Positions 26,694-36,805 of a DNA stretch of 64,000 nt are shown piece after piece. Under the pieces are notes generated by a model. It was given only the letters and a program-made list of their open reading frames with translations, was not told the DNA's origin and ran no database searches. The stretch's first letter is position 1. Each line of letters opens with the position of its first letter. A program made the translations under genes and the position numbers. The stretch lies in assembly GCA_963792125.1 (NCBI GenBank), contig CAWBVA010000011.1, forward strand, positions 62,001 to 126,000. Direction: 5' to 3'. This DNA comes from Methanocella_A sp963792125 (lineage in GTDB: Archaea > Halobacteriota > Methanocellia > Methanocellales > Methanocellaceae).

Positions 26694-27612
26694 TGCGATC
26701 ACCGACCAGCTTCATGTATACGTCTTCGAGAGAGTGGCTATGTTCCCCTACCGACCGTATTCTTCCGCCGGCCCGCACGATAGTATTGACGATGTCTGCG
26801 CAGTTCCTGTCCGGGTCTCGCACTTCCAGGATCATCCGGTCGTTTTCTAGCCGGACTGCACCGACCGTGTCCAGACTTGAGACAGCGTTGTTGACCTGTC
26901 CCATCATGCGTTCCAGCCGGACGATGACCCTCCGTCCGTAAGCTGCGTCCTTGAGCTTCTCCGGCGTGCCTTCATAGAGCAGCCGGCGGTTGACGATGGC
27001 GACTTTATCGCAAAGGCGCTCGGCCTCGTCGAGGTTATGGGTGCACAGGAATATCGTCCGTCCTTCCTTTTTGAGCTGCATGATGGCGTCGCGGACAAAG
27101 CGTGCGGACTCCGGGTCAAGTCCCGAGGTGGGCTCGTCCAGGAACAGCACTTCGGGATCGTGTACCAGGCACCTGATCAGCGCGAGCTTTTGCCGCATGC
27201 CTTTGGAAAAGCCGCCGACTTTTACCTCTTTCCATTTGCTCATGGCGAACGAGTTGAGGAGGCCATCGATGCCTTTGTCTGCCTTTCTGCGGTCGACGCC
27301 GTATAGATCGGCGTAGAAACGCAGGTTCTTATACGCGGTGAGATTGTCGTAGAACCCTGAGCGCTCGGTCAGTATGCCGACTGTCCGGCGAATTCTGCGG
27401 GCTTCCTCCGGGACGTCGACATGCAGGCCGCCGATGGTGGCCGTCCCTGATGTTGGCTTGATAAGGCAGGCAAGCATGCGTACCGTCGTCGTCTTGCCGG
27501 CTCCGTTCGGGCCCAGAAAGCCGAAGACCTCGCCTGACTTCACAGACAGGTCCAGGCCTTCTACTGCCGTAAAGTCCCCGAAGCGTCTCCCTATCGCCGT
27601 CGTCTCTATCAT
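26683..27612 (-). CDS. NatA-like ABC transporter ATP-binding protein
   Basis: Walker A GPNGAGKT, signature FSKGMRQK, Walker B LFLDEPTSGLDPE and the switch His in CTHNLDE are all intact. The last ~80 residues are the usual NatA-type extension. An AT-rich TATA (about 27640-27655, minus) lies close to ATG 27612, so the leader is very short. It overlaps its permease gene by 11 bases. It resembles the ATPase at 29838 throughout, pointing to duplication of the whole cassette. Confidence 0.88.
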   Translation of the reverse strand: MIETTAIGRRFGDFTAVEGLDLSVKSGEVFGFLGPNGAGKTTTVRMLACLIKPTSGTATIGGLHVDVPEEARRIRRTVGILTERSGFYDNLTAYKNLRFYADLYGVDRRKADKGIDGLLNSFAMSKWKEVKVGGFSKGMRQKLALIRCLVHDPEVLFLDEPTSGLDPESARFVRDAIMQLKKEGRTIFLCTHNLDEAERLCDKVAIVNRRLLYEGTPEKLKDAAYGRRVIVRLERMMGQVNNAVSSLDTVGAVRLENDRMILEVRDPDRNCADIVNTIVRAGGRIRSVGEHSHSLEDVYMKLVGDRNEH

Positions 27613-27701
27613 CGATAACCAAACAATATAAGCTTAGGATAAATATATAAATATTAATAATATAAAAACGCAATCAGGGTAAAAATTACCTGTATAACCG
27701 G

Positions 27702-28424
27702 TTATCCAGTAATATTATACTTTTTTCTCCCGATGACCGCATAATCTTCCGCGCCGAACAGGAGGTCATTCAGAATATCGATGTTGTGGTTATATGTCTC
27801 CGCCATGCGACGTTCCCTGTCTCCGAGTCCGGGGCTCAGCTCGAACTTACGCAGGCGCTCCCTGTCCGGCACTCTGACCAGGAACCGGACCTCGATGTCT
27901 CCGAAGCCTGCGCTTTCGACGATGTACTTCAGGGCTCCGGGATGAAGGGCCCGGACGTGAGTGACATCGAGGTAGTAGTCGGTGAACGTCGCCAGCGACA
28001 GTGGGCTGATCGTCTTTACGATATAGTAGCTGTCCTCTGTCAGACGGCTGCCGATCAGACTAACGAGACGCAGCATGTAGTCGGTTTCAAGGTGTTCGAT
28101 GATGTCGTCCATGAAGACGCCATCGATGCTGCCGGGAGATAATCCCTCCAGATATTCCACGGCGTCGATCTGTGCTACGTCCAGGCCATGTGACTTGCAT
28201 ATGCCGACCATCTCCGGGTCCGTGTCCACGCCCCGGCCACCGATGCCGCGCTCCCGGAGCAGCTCCAGGAACTCTCCCCGGCCGCAGCCGATGTCCAGCA
28301 CGTCCCTGCATCCGGCATAATATTCGACGAATATGGACTGGTGTTTCTTCAGCTCATCCGGCGGGCTGCGGAACCGGTTGAAAAAGGACAGGTAATCAAA
28401 GCCGCCGTGCTCGTCATTGCTCAT
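27702..28424 (-). CDS. class I SAM-dependent methyltransferase
   Basis: Motif I VLDIGCGRGEFLELL, the acidic GVDTDPEM at strand 2 and DGVFMDDIIEHLE at motif II define a Methyltransf_23-like fold. The C-terminal half (HVRALHPGALKYIVESAGF) is typical of enzymes acting on glycans or small molecules. ATG 28424 is preferred over the upstream Met. It lies between the two ABC cassettes and may modify what they export; that is only a positional guess. Confidence 0.78.
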   Translation of the reverse strand: MSNDEHGGFDYLSFFNRFRSPPDELKKHQSIFVEYYAGCRDVLDIGCGRGEFLELLRERGIGGRGVDTDPEMVGICKSHGLDVAQIDAVEYLEGLSPGSIDGVFMDDIIEHLETDYMLRLVSLIGSRLTEDSYYIVKTISPLSLATFTDYYLDVTHVRALHPGALKYIVESAGFGDIEVRFLVRVPDRERLRKFELSPGLGDRERRMAETYNHNIDILNDLLFGAEDYAVIGRKKYNITG

Positions 28425-28571
28425 ATGAATCAACAGCCCGTTCAGGCTGTAAAAATAGTACGAACGCGTAATAAAAAAGGAGACCCCGCGTAATGCACGG
28501 TGACCATGTTGGCATTGTGACGGTAATTATAATTACGATTAAACGTCAACTTGTTTCACGGAGATGAACCG

Positions 28572-28952
28572 ATGGACAGCGGGTTGGCGGTCGCCATAGT
28601 CCTGGGCATTGTCATTGGCTGGCCTTGCGTTATCTTAATCCTTTTATCCTTGTGGGTCCTGAAGGGCGACTTCAAGAGCAGCTACAATTACCGGCCATGG
28701 AAGCCTTTCGTCGTGCCGGAAGACCTGGCTGATAAAGCCAACCGGGAAGGCGCGAAATGGCTTCTTGTCCTCGCCCTGCTAACCATCGTCGGGCTGATCT
28801 CCGGGGCTGTTTACGGGTGGGTCACGGGCGATTACTACTTTGTGCCTTTCACTGTCCTGCCGGTGATGCTGGTCCTGCTGATAGCGCTCACTATCGGCAT
28901 TTACCTGTACTCATGGCTGTTGCTGCAGCGGCGGAATGCGGGTAAAATATAG
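28572..28952 (+). CDS. small integral membrane protein
   Basis: 126 residues with three hydrophobic segments: ~4-26, ~66-87 and ~95-118. No known family. GGAGATGA before ATG 28572 supports this start. It stands alone on the plus strand between the two ABC cassettes. Confidence 0.6.
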   Translation: MDSGLAVAIVLGIVIGWPCVILILLSLWVLKGDFKSSYNYRPWKPFVVPEDLADKANREGAKWLLVLALLTIVGLISGAVYGWVTGDYYFVPFTVLPVMLVLLIALTIGIYLYSWLLLQRRNAGKI

Positions 28953-28995
28953 TCTGCCAGATAGAGAACGGACCGCGTGTCAGAGGTAAAATATA

Positions 28996-29025
28996 CAGGA
29001 TAGAACCTGCCCGGTCCTATCCCTG
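28996..29025. terminator. hairpin between convergent genes
   Basis: CAGGATAG pairs with CTATCCCTG (one bulge) just before the stop of the permease at 29041 and after the membrane protein, so it can end either transcript. Confidence 0.4.
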
Positions 29026-29040
29026 AAAACAATTAGTTTT

Positions 29041-29841
29041 CTATTTCCACTTGGTGAGAATCCCTTCCCGGTCGAACAGGTCGCTGCCGATCTTGATGAC
29101 GGCGATATCCGCTATCAGCGCAACGACACAGACGGCAATCATGACTGTCTCGTTAATCATCAGGATGCCAAACATCTGTGCCATGAAGATCGCCATGATG
29201 GGCAGGATGAAGATCACGCTGATCTGCTGTGCCGTGCGGGGGTCGTTGACCCGTGACGAGATGATGATAGTAAACATCACGCCCAGGAACGCAACCAGCG
29301 GGCCCAGCACAAAGAGGCCGATCATCCAGGTCAGGTCGGGGACCAGTATCCGGTGGACGACGCTGTTGGTGAGCACGTACACCAGTATCGCGAAAATGGC
29401 CGCCGATATCCAGGTGGCTATCAGGGCAGGGATCAATGCGGCCAGCGCTTTGCCGGCCATGATGTCCTCCACCGCAATCGGTGCCGCCAGCAGCGGCTCA
29501 AGCGTCCGGTTCTTCTTCTCACCGACGACGCTGTACGAGGAGATGATCGTCGGCAGGATCGCCGGCAGCATCATGAAGAACGGCAGTATGGCGCTCACCA
29601 TGAAAACGATATAGGCTTCCTGTGCCCCCATGTTCTCGGCGCCCGGCAGGTTCTTGATCAGCTGCTGCGTCTCGTTTCCCGCGAGCTCGTCCGGCGACAG
29701 CATTGCTGGCAGGAGCATGGCCGCCGGTATGACGATCGCGAAGAGGAGCGGCATGAGCAGGATGGTGGACAGGATCATCTTGTTCTTCATGATCTCGTCG
29801 AACTCTTTTTCGATGATCAGCCTGATCTTTTTTGCGTTCAT
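29041..29841 (-). CDS. NatB-like ABC-2 permease (paralogue)
   Basis: 266 residues, six membrane segments, N-terminal IIEKEFDEIMKNKM and the SVVGEKKNRTLEPLLAAPIAVEDIMAGK loop. It is collinear with the permease at 25905, including the C-terminal KIGSDLFDREGILTKWK versus KIGTELFRREEILTKWG. Its ATG overlaps the ATPase stop as ATGA. Confidence 0.86.
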   Translation of the reverse strand: MNAKKIRLIIEKEFDEIMKNKMILSTILLMPLLFAIVIPAAMLLPAMLSPDELAGNETQQLIKNLPGAENMGAQEAYIVFMVSAILPFFMMLPAILPTIISSYSVVGEKKNRTLEPLLAAPIAVEDIMAGKALAALIPALIATWISAAIFAILVYVLTNSVVHRILVPDLTWMIGLFVLGPLVAFLGVMFTIIISSRVNDPRTAQQISVIFILPIMAIFMAQMFGILMINETVMIAVCVVALIADIAVIKIGSDLFDREGILTKWK

Positions 29842-30761
29842 TGCTTCACCCCCATGACCTTGAAGTATACTTCTTCAAGGCTGCGGCTGCTCTCGGTGAC
29901 GAACTGCACGTCCGCGCCCGATTTCACCAGGGTCCTGACCAGCTCAGGGTTGTCCTGCTCGGGCGAGTTGACGTTGAGCGTCAGGGTGTTGCCGAGCAGC
30001 GCCACGTTCTTGACAAATGACAGCGCCTTAATCGCCTCGACTGCCGCCGGGCTGGAGCTGCGCAACTGTATCTTGATCTGTCGGCCATACAGCTCGCCCT
30101 TCAGGTGCGACGGGGCGTCCACGCTGAGGAGACGGCCGCTGAATATGCCGATACGGTCGCAGAGACGGTCCGCCTCGTCGAGGTTATGGGTGCAAATGAA
30201 GATCGTATGCCCTTCCTTCTTCAGCTCCAGGATGAAGTCGCGCACTATGCGGGAGGCCTCCGGGTCCAGGCCGGAAGTCGGCTCGTCAAGGAACAGTACC
30301 TTCGGGTCATGCAGCAGGCTTCGCGCGATCGCCATCTTCTGTCGCATGCCCTTGGAGAAGCTGCCCACCGGCTCGTCCCGCTTTTCCCAGAGCTCCAGCA
30401 GCTTCAGGTAGTGCTCGATCTGGGCGCCGAGCTTCGGCTCTTCCACGTCGTACAATCGTCCGTAGAACCGGAGATTCTTGTATGCGCTCAGTGTGTCGTA
30501 CATGCCCGGCGTTTCCGTCAGCAGGCCGACGCGGCTCCTGATCTGCATGGCCTCTTTCGGTTTACTGACGTCCAGTCCATCCACGAATGCCGTGCCGCCG
30601 GTGGGCTCAATGAGGCACGTCAGCATGCGTACCGTCGTGGTTTTTCCCGCGCCGTTGGGGCCGAGGAAACCGAAGACTTCGCCTGCCTTCACGGACAGGT
30701 TCAGTTCGTTGACCACCATCGCCTTTCCAAACGATCGGGAGAGATTTTTTGTCTCGATCAA
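29838..30761 (-). CDS. NatA-like ABC transporter ATP-binding protein (paralogue)
   Basis: Complete NatA-type ATPase: Walker A GPNGAGKT, signature FSKGMRQK, Walker B LFLDEPTSGLDPE, switch CTHNLDE. The C-terminal domain differs most from its paralogue at 26683, which suggests different partners or signals. It forms a two-gene operon with the permease downstream. Confidence 0.88.
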   Translation of the reverse strand: MIETKNLSRSFGKAMVVNELNLSVKAGEVFGFLGPNGAGKTTTVRMLTCLIEPTGGTAFVDGLDVSKPKEAMQIRSRVGLLTETPGMYDTLSAYKNLRFYGRLYDVEEPKLGAQIEHYLKLLELWEKRDEPVGSFSKGMRQKMAIARSLLHDPKVLFLDEPTSGLDPEASRIVRDFILELKKEGHTIFICTHNLDEADRLCDRIGIFSGRLLSVDAPSHLKGELYGRQIKIQLRSSSPAAVEAIKALSFVKNVALLGNTLTLNVNSPEQDNPELVRTLVKSGADVQFVTESSRSLEEVYFKVMGVKQ

Positions 30762-30936
30762 AGTGAATCATCCCTCAGGCGCGGCCAGATTGCCCTCGCG
30801 CGCCCGGCAGCGCTCCAATACGCGCTGTATCATCATACTTTTTGTGGTTACCCGCCCGGTCGCTTAGTTCGGGGCCAGGGAGATCAGGACGATGTAAACT
30901 GCGTCTGCCGTTGCCTTTTTCAGGACATGGAAAGAT

Positions 30937-30945
30937 AGATATAAC
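30937..30945 (+). promoter_or_regulatory. TATA box and strong SD of mch
   Basis: AGATATAAC suits a transcription start near 30967. The leader then carries GGGAGGAGG (30980-30988) seven bases before ATG 30996, one of the strongest SD sequences in the window, as expected for a core methanogenesis enzyme. Confidence 0.5.
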
Positions 30946-30995
30946 CTAAAAGCTATTACTCTATAAGTTTTTAACCCCAGGGAGGAGGTTATCGT

Positions 30996-31901
30996 ATGAA
31001 GTTCAACAATGTAGAGATCGATGAAACGTACGCTGAAGCGTTCGGAATCCAGGTATCGCGCGTGCTGATCACAGCCGCGACCGAGTATTATGCGAAGGTC
31101 GCCGCCACCGAGGCGACGGGCTTCGGCACGTCGGTCATCGGCTGCCCGGCCGAGGCCGGCATCGACTGTTTCGTCCCGGCAGAGAAGACCCCGGACGGCA
31201 GGCCCGGCTATGTCATCATGATCTGCCACCCCAGCAAGGACAAGCTCAAGGAGCAGCTCATCGAGCGCATCGGCGAGTGTGTCCTGACTGCCCCGACCAC
31301 CGCGGTCTTCAACTGGCTGCCCTACGAGAAGCTGGAGGACAAGACCCTGGAGAAGCGTCTGGACGTCAAGCTGCACTTCTTCGGCGACAAGTTCGAGTCC
31401 AAAGCCGTGGTGGGCGGCCGTAACGTATGGTCCATCCCCATCATGAGCGGCGACTTCATCTGCGAGGAAGAGTACGGCTATAAGAAGGGTGTCGCCGGCG
31501 GCAACTTCTTCGTCATGGGCGAGACCCAGGGCTCGGCGCTCCTGGCCACGCAGGCTGCAGTCGACGCCATAGCGCACGTCGAGGGCTGCATCACGCCATT
31601 CCCGGGCGGCATCGTCGCTTCGGGCAGCAAGGTCGGCTCCCAGTACAAGTTCATGAAGGCCTCGACTAACGAGAAGATGTCCCCGAGCCTGAAGGGCAAG
31701 GTTCAGTCTCAGCTCCCTGCCAACGCGAATGCCGCCTTCGAGGTAGTCATCGACGGCGTCGACGAGGCCACAGTCGCGAAGGCTATGACTGCGGGCATCA
31801 AGGCCGCATGCAAGGTCCCCGGCGTCGTCAAGGTCTCCGCGGGTAACTACGGCGGCAAGCTCGGTCCCTTCAAGTTCGAGCTGACAAAGCTGTTGCAGTA
31901 A
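30996..31901 (+). CDS. mch: methenyltetrahydromethanopterin cyclohydrolase
   Basis: The 301-residue product matches Mch: MKFNNVEIDETYAEAFGI at the start, GCPAEAGIDCF, CPGY/HPS-containing N-terminal half, and the signature GGNFFVMGETQGSALLATQ and ITPFPGGIVASGSKVGSQYKFMKASTNE in the C-terminal half. It hydrolyses methenyl-H4MPT to formyl-H4MPT (reversibly) in the CO2 reduction branch of methanogenesis. It is monocistronic with its own promoter and terminator. Confidence 0.97.
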   Translation: MKFNNVEIDETYAEAFGIQVSRVLITAATEYYAKVAATEATGFGTSVIGCPAEAGIDCFVPAEKTPDGRPGYVIMICHPSKDKLKEQLIERIGECVLTAPTTAVFNWLPYEKLEDKTLEKRLDVKLHFFGDKFESKAVVGGRNVWSIPIMSGDFICEEEYGYKKGVAGGNFFVMGETQGSALLATQAAVDAIAHVEGCITPFPGGIVASGSKVGSQYKFMKASTNEKMSPSLKGKVQSQLPANANAAFEVVIDGVDEATVAKAMTAGIKAACKVPGVVKVSAGNYGGKLGPFKFELTKLLQ

Positions 31902-31916
31902 ATAAATAACCGTGAT

Positions 31917-31950
31917 GGTCAGGAAAAGCTCCTGGCCCTTTCTCTTTTTC
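31917..31950 (+). terminator. intrinsic-type terminator of mch
   Basis: GGTCAGGA pairs with TCCTGGCC (one G-U) around AAAGC, followed by the pyrimidine-rich CTTTCTCTTTTTC. Confidence 0.65.
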
Positions 31951-32062
31951 ATTATAGTTTTAATCTGAATTTTGTTCCGAAAAATGAAATTACATAGTTG
32001 TAATTTCATTATGGAAAGCTTAATTATTCTATACGGTATAGAAACAATCATCAGGGGTATAT

Positions 32063-34873
32063 ATGCCAGGTAAGTGTGGGGTTAGAGTGCGGACTATTGT
32101 AGTCTTTCTTATATTATTGCTAGCTATTGTTTTCGTGTTGCCTGTGGCATCGGCCGCAACAATCACTGTCGGCCCGAGTCGCACAGATCATGCAGATATC
32201 CAGCCGGCGATCAATGCGGCCAATCCCGGGGACATCATCGAGGTTTACTGGATGATGGCATGTGCACTACGTGGTCGGCAAGTCTGGGATTATTGTCGAT
32301 AAGCCGGTTACCATTGTCGGGATAGGCTCGGACGCGGGCTTGCCGCGTCATTTCTGCTAGCTAACGGGGCAATGATCGTTGACGCCGACGGGGTGACGCT
32401 CGACGGGCTGGACTTCTAGCTATCTAATTACATCACGTATGCGCGGTCCATGGATTCAGTCCCGAAACAACGTCACCGTACAGAAATTGTATCTTCGAGT
32501 TTTGCCCCGCCGGAATATCCGTGTCGGGAACGCAATAACAGGATAATCAACTGTACTTTCGAGTACGTCTGGGGCACGGCCATTAGCATTGAATCTGCCG
32601 AGGATTGCATCGTCGATTCCATCGCCATCGACCCCGTCGAAGGTTCACTGATTATGGCATTACCATTTATTGATTCCTCAGGCATCGATATCCTCAATTC
32701 CAGACCTGCAGGGCGACAGTAGTGGCCAGGTGGGCGTGAAATTTCGGGCTATGGCATCATGATCGCGGAATCGAGCGGTGTGCGCGTCGAGGGCTGTGGC
32801 ATCAACTGGTACGACACCGGCATCGGCATTTCCCTGTCGTCAGGCACCTCGATCAGCAATTCAGCCATTTGGGAGTGTTTTATAGATAGTGCAACGGTGG
32901 AGGACTCTCCGGGCACGCTTATTACCGGGTGCAACTGTTGGCCCATATAGCGGATACATAATGTCCACGTAACGGCGATTGTTCCGGAAGCGTCTTGTAC
33001 AGGAACATGGTTCTATACCAGCTTAGGGAGCGGGAGTGTCTTACGTGCGGGCACGGGAGTAAGGTGGAACTCGACGCGCCTGATGTCCTATATCTTACCA
33101 ACGAGCCCCTAACCGATTATAATGGCAACTTCTGGTGATCGAATTACGACGGGTACGACGATGACCTCGATGGCGTCGGCGATACGCCGTAAGCCCGACC
33201 GACGGGGTCACGGACTATTATCCTCTGGTCGACCGAATCCCGGCAGCACACGTTCCTGTATTTCTACGTACCTTCGGCAGTAATCTACGAGGGTGACACC
33301 GGCGTGCCTGTCTTCATCAACCGGACGGGTGACGTTTCCTCGTACACCGCTGTCATGATAGAAGTCCCGGTCGGCACGGCTGCATACGGGAGCGACTACG
33401 TGACCTCGCCGGGAGTGTCGCAAGGGACATGGCTCAGTTTCCAGAGCGGCGAGACATTCCAAAGTATTGTATATCGACGCCCTGCCCGACGTGCAGGTCG
33501 AGGCCGACGAATGGGCGAATTTTACCGTGCTGGCCCCGTCGCCGACTCCTCCGCCTGAACTGGTCATAAACCGGTCACAGTTTGACCTGACCATACTGGA
33601 CGCCTCGCAATACCCGTCGGTGAGCATACAGACGGGCAATATCACGGCCGACGAAGGCGGCGCAGTGGTGCCTGTAACCGTCGTCCGGTCCGGGGCTGCC
33701 AACGCGTCGGTATACGTCTACATGTCGATGTCCGGGACTGCGGTCGCAGGCACCGACTATACGTACGAGCCGTCATCGCTGCATTTCGCCCGGGGCGAGA
33801 GCGTTAAGACGATCAACTTCACCCTGCTCAGCGACAGCACAGTGGAAGGTATTGAGACGATCATTATCACTCTCACGGATATATCAGGGGCTACGCCCGG
33901 CGATAGGACCGTCTCTCAGTTATCCATCCGAGATACTACGTCGATCGTGACGCCGACTCCTGCGCCTGTCATCACGCCTACCCCCACGCCTACCCCTACG
34001 CCAACCCCGACACCTGTGCCTGACATCCCTGCCGTAGCGTTCCTCGGCCCGGAGGGCTCCGGAGAGGAAGGGACCTATGCGTACCTGGTGATCACAAGAT
34101 CGGTCAACATGACCGTGCCATGCGACGTGACGTACGGGGTCAGTGGCGGCACGGCTAAGTACGGCGTGGACTATACATGTGCCCCTTCCCCTGGCGTTAT
34201 CAGTTTTGCCTCCGGCGATGCACAGGCCGTCATCAGGGTATTTCTGTTCGAGGATGCCGTGGCTGAAGGACAGTCTACGGCAATATTCTCGCTCTCGTCG
34301 GCAAACGGGGCTTCCATCGGGTCGCCGTCGGCCTTCACATTGCGTATTAACGATACGAGCGTTCATCCGGCCATCCAGTTCTACGAGCCCGGGATGATCG
34401 CGGACGAAGGGACGAATGTCAGCATCGTCGTCCAGCGCGTCGGGCCCAGGGACACGTCCGCTGACGTGCTCCTGGAAGTCGAGGGCATCACGGCCGTATA
34501 CGGGCAGGATTTCAGCTGCTCTCCAGGGCCCGGCAGGATACAGTTCGGCCCGGGCGAATCGTTCAGGACACTCACGGTAAACATTGCGGGCGATAGTACG
34601 GCGCAGGGTCATTCCAGCGCGAAACTCAAGCTATCGGACCCGCATGGTGCCGGCCTCGGCAACACGTCGACGTTCACGCTGTACATCCGGGACCTCGAGA
34701 CTACAGATGCCGTGTCGGGAACTGTCCCGGACACGACCACTGTGATCGTCCAGATACCGGTCTCGGAGGTTATCCCGGGCAATTTCTTTAGCTTCCCCGC
34801 GGCCCTCGTGACCATGCTTACCGGATATGTGATGATACGCATAGGCGGTCGCCGCCGGGAGGGACTGCGATGA
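32063..34873 (+). pseudogene. large secreted beta-helix plus Calx-beta surface protein, heavily disrupted 5' half
   Basis: Pieces of one protein are spread over frames. There is a signal peptide and beta-helix start (ATITVGPSRTDHADIQPAINAANPGD, 32063-32250), then NosD-like helix turns (NRIINCTFEYVWGTAISIESAEDCIV, ~32540-32630; GVRVEGCGINWYDTGIGISL, ~32775-32845). Calx-beta-like domains begin near 33270 and continue in one clean frame from 33467 to 34873, with at least three (TADEGGAVVPVTVVRSG, GEEGTYAYLVITRS, ADEGTNVSIVVQR), a Thr/Pro linker near 33955 and a C-terminal membrane helix. Several frameshifts and in-frame stops lie between 32250 and 33480. The 468-residue 3' part might still be expressed from ATG 33467, but it would lack a signal peptide. 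Confidence 0.75.
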
Positions 34874-36259
34874 TGCCCCGGACGTCCGGGACACGTGGCG
34901 GCAGGGACTTCATACCTGTTGCCTTTAAGGCCTGTCTGGCTGCCCTGACCGTATTAATGGTCATGCTCTCTGCAGCCCCTGCGTCGGCTGCCGAGCCGCC
35001 GGTGACGTACGTCATCGATACGGACGGCATCCGTAGCCAGTTCAGTACCGGCTTGTATGAAGGTTATGTCATCATCGGCAATACGTCGCAGATCATCATG
35101 GAAGACCCGTTGCTGGTGATAGGCTCCGGCATCGACAGCTACGAGCTGAACGGCATCGAGCGCACGCTGAAGTACAACTACTTCCGGCCGCAGTACATCC
35201 TGAACGATTCGGTCCGGGAATTTATGGGCCGGGACCTGACGGACTACAATCTCATCCTCATCGGCGGGCCGGAGCATAACGCCTATACGAAATACCTGAT
35301 CGACACGGGCTACCTGACCTATAAGACCACGGACCGGAGGATGCCTGCGGTCATCATGGAGGTCCAGAGCACGACCCCTGGCAACAAGGTCCTGGTCGTC
35401 GGGGACGCGTCCGGCTACAAGTACCACAAGCAGGACCTGCCGCTGAACGGCATTATACCTGAGGAATACGCGCCGGTCGCGGCTGTCACCGCCGGTGTGG
35501 GCCTCGGTATCCTGGGCCTCTTCCTGGGCAAGATATGGAGTGTGATCAACAGTCTGCTGCCGCTGGATACGGTCAGCGGTTTCGTCGAGGGCTACATGAA
35601 GTCGCATGTCAAGACGCTGCTGCAGCGTAAAGAATCGAGGGTCCGCAAGGTGAAAGCCGAGGAGCACGTGCCGTTGCTGGCCGGTTTCTCCTCCGGGGAG
35701 CTGGCAGTGATGATGGTCTCTGTAGTGCTGCTCGCCATTGCATACCTGGTGGCGAAGGACATCGACCTGCTTCGGATGGATATGCTCGCCATATACCTTT
35801 TTGCCGCGGGGATGGCGATCGTATTACACGACATTACCCATCGCTTCGTGGCGTGGAAGTACAACGTGGTCTCGGAGTATAAGTTCTGGGGCATCGGCAC
35901 GATAGCCATGTTCGTAACATCGTTCCTGTTCGGTCTCGTATACGCCCTGCCGGCCCGGACGACTCATCAACGGCGCGGATAAGCTGACCAAACAGCAGCA
36001 GTCGATGGTATATCTGTCCGGGCCGTTAGTCAGCATGTTGCTTGCCTTATTGTTCCTGTTGCTGTTGTTCACAGGCGACGCGTTCCGGACCATCGGGTTG
36101 ATAGGGTGTTCAATGAACATCCTGTCGGCTGCCTACAGCCTCATGCCCTTCGACCCCATGGACGGGAACAAGGTATACAAGTATAAAAAGCATTTGTGGG
36201 GGCTGGTCTTCCTGCCGCTGGTGGCGGCTTACCTGCTCCTCACTATGTACGTGATATAG
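34870..36259 (+). pseudogene. S2P-like membrane protease fused to an extracellular domain, one-base frameshift
   Basis: ATG 34870 overlaps the preceding stop. A signal segment (residues ~18-42) leads to an external domain of ~180 residues (TYVIDTDGIRSQ... and LILIGGPEHN), a hydrophobic span, a basic cytoplasmic loop, and a C-terminal bundle of membrane helices. The bundle has HDITH (near residue 320) and, after the frameshift, PFDPMDGNK, which resemble the HExxH and NPDG-type motifs of M50 proteases. The frame breaks near 35957-35959; one base less gives RLINGADKLTKQQQSMVYLSGPL, continuous with the last 84 residues. HDxxH instead of HExxH is a notable change. Repaired length is ~462 residues. 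Confidence 0.72.
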
Positions 36260-36328
36260 GACAAAAACGGAGACGCTGTCTTACTGGCACTGCGGCAGGC
36301 GACGGATAACGGTTGGCGGCCGCAGTGT

Positions 36329-36559
36329 CTATTCCTGCGCCGTGGCCTCCGAAGTCCCGCCTCCGCCTTCCTCTATCGTGATGGCGTTGGTCGGGCACGA
36401 GTCTGCCGCCTCCTCGCAGCTCGGACATTTGGAGCCGCACCCCTTCGGGTCGATCACCTCGGCTTTACCCTCCTCGTCCCAGTTGAAGACTTCGGGGCAG
36501 AGGTCGACGCAGTTACCGCAGGAGATGCACTCCTCCTTGTTCACTACCGGGATCACCAT
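36329..36559 (-). CDS. ferredoxin, single [4Fe-4S] type with a second Cys set
   Basis: 76 residues: the cluster motif CISCGNCVDLCPEVFNWDEEGKAEV, then CGSKCPSCEEAADSCPTNAI. The PEVF and the late Cys followed by Pro are classic for monocluster ferredoxins; the extra CGSKC insertion adds two cysteines. ATG 36559 has GAGTGA upstream; GTG 36568 is an alternative. It is a cytosolic electron carrier with no partner adjacent. Confidence 0.88.
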   Translation of the reverse strand: MVIPVVNKEECISCGNCVDLCPEVFNWDEEGKAEVIDPKGCGSKCPSCEEAADSCPTNAITIEEGGGGTSEATAQE

Positions 36560-36609
36560 AATGTTCACTCAACGAAGCTTGATGCTCTCTCTATTTAAAA
36601 TCTGACAAA

Positions 36610-36705
36610 AAAATGGACATTTGGACACAGAGGGCACAAAGGCCACGTAGGTCACAAAGGACGTAATGTAAAGGCAGGGTTTGAGACGAGTACCTGCCCT
36701 TTCAA
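36610..36705. repeat. CACAGAGG-family half element with hairpin
   Basis: GGACACAGAGGGCACAAAGG and GTCACAAAGGA (36617-36660) form only the forward arm. They are followed by AAAGGCAGG...CCTGCCCTTT (36670-36702), a hairpin in the place where full copies have their core. Confidence 0.55.
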
Positions 36706-36805
36706 CGAGATATCACTTTTTAATGCATAGAGCCTTTAATATTAATATTAAAAGTATATTAACAATAACAGATACAATATTTTGAAATTTACCGGGGTTA
36801 TTCAC

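Noticed and set aside
30864..32051. 395-residue minus-strand ORF over mch
   Set aside because: It is the antisense shadow of mch; its composition follows mch codons and it has no start signal or domain.
32390..32420. Pyrrolysine read-through of the TAG in the surface gene
   Set aside because: The same region also has TAA stops and frame changes, so one recoded codon would not rescue it.
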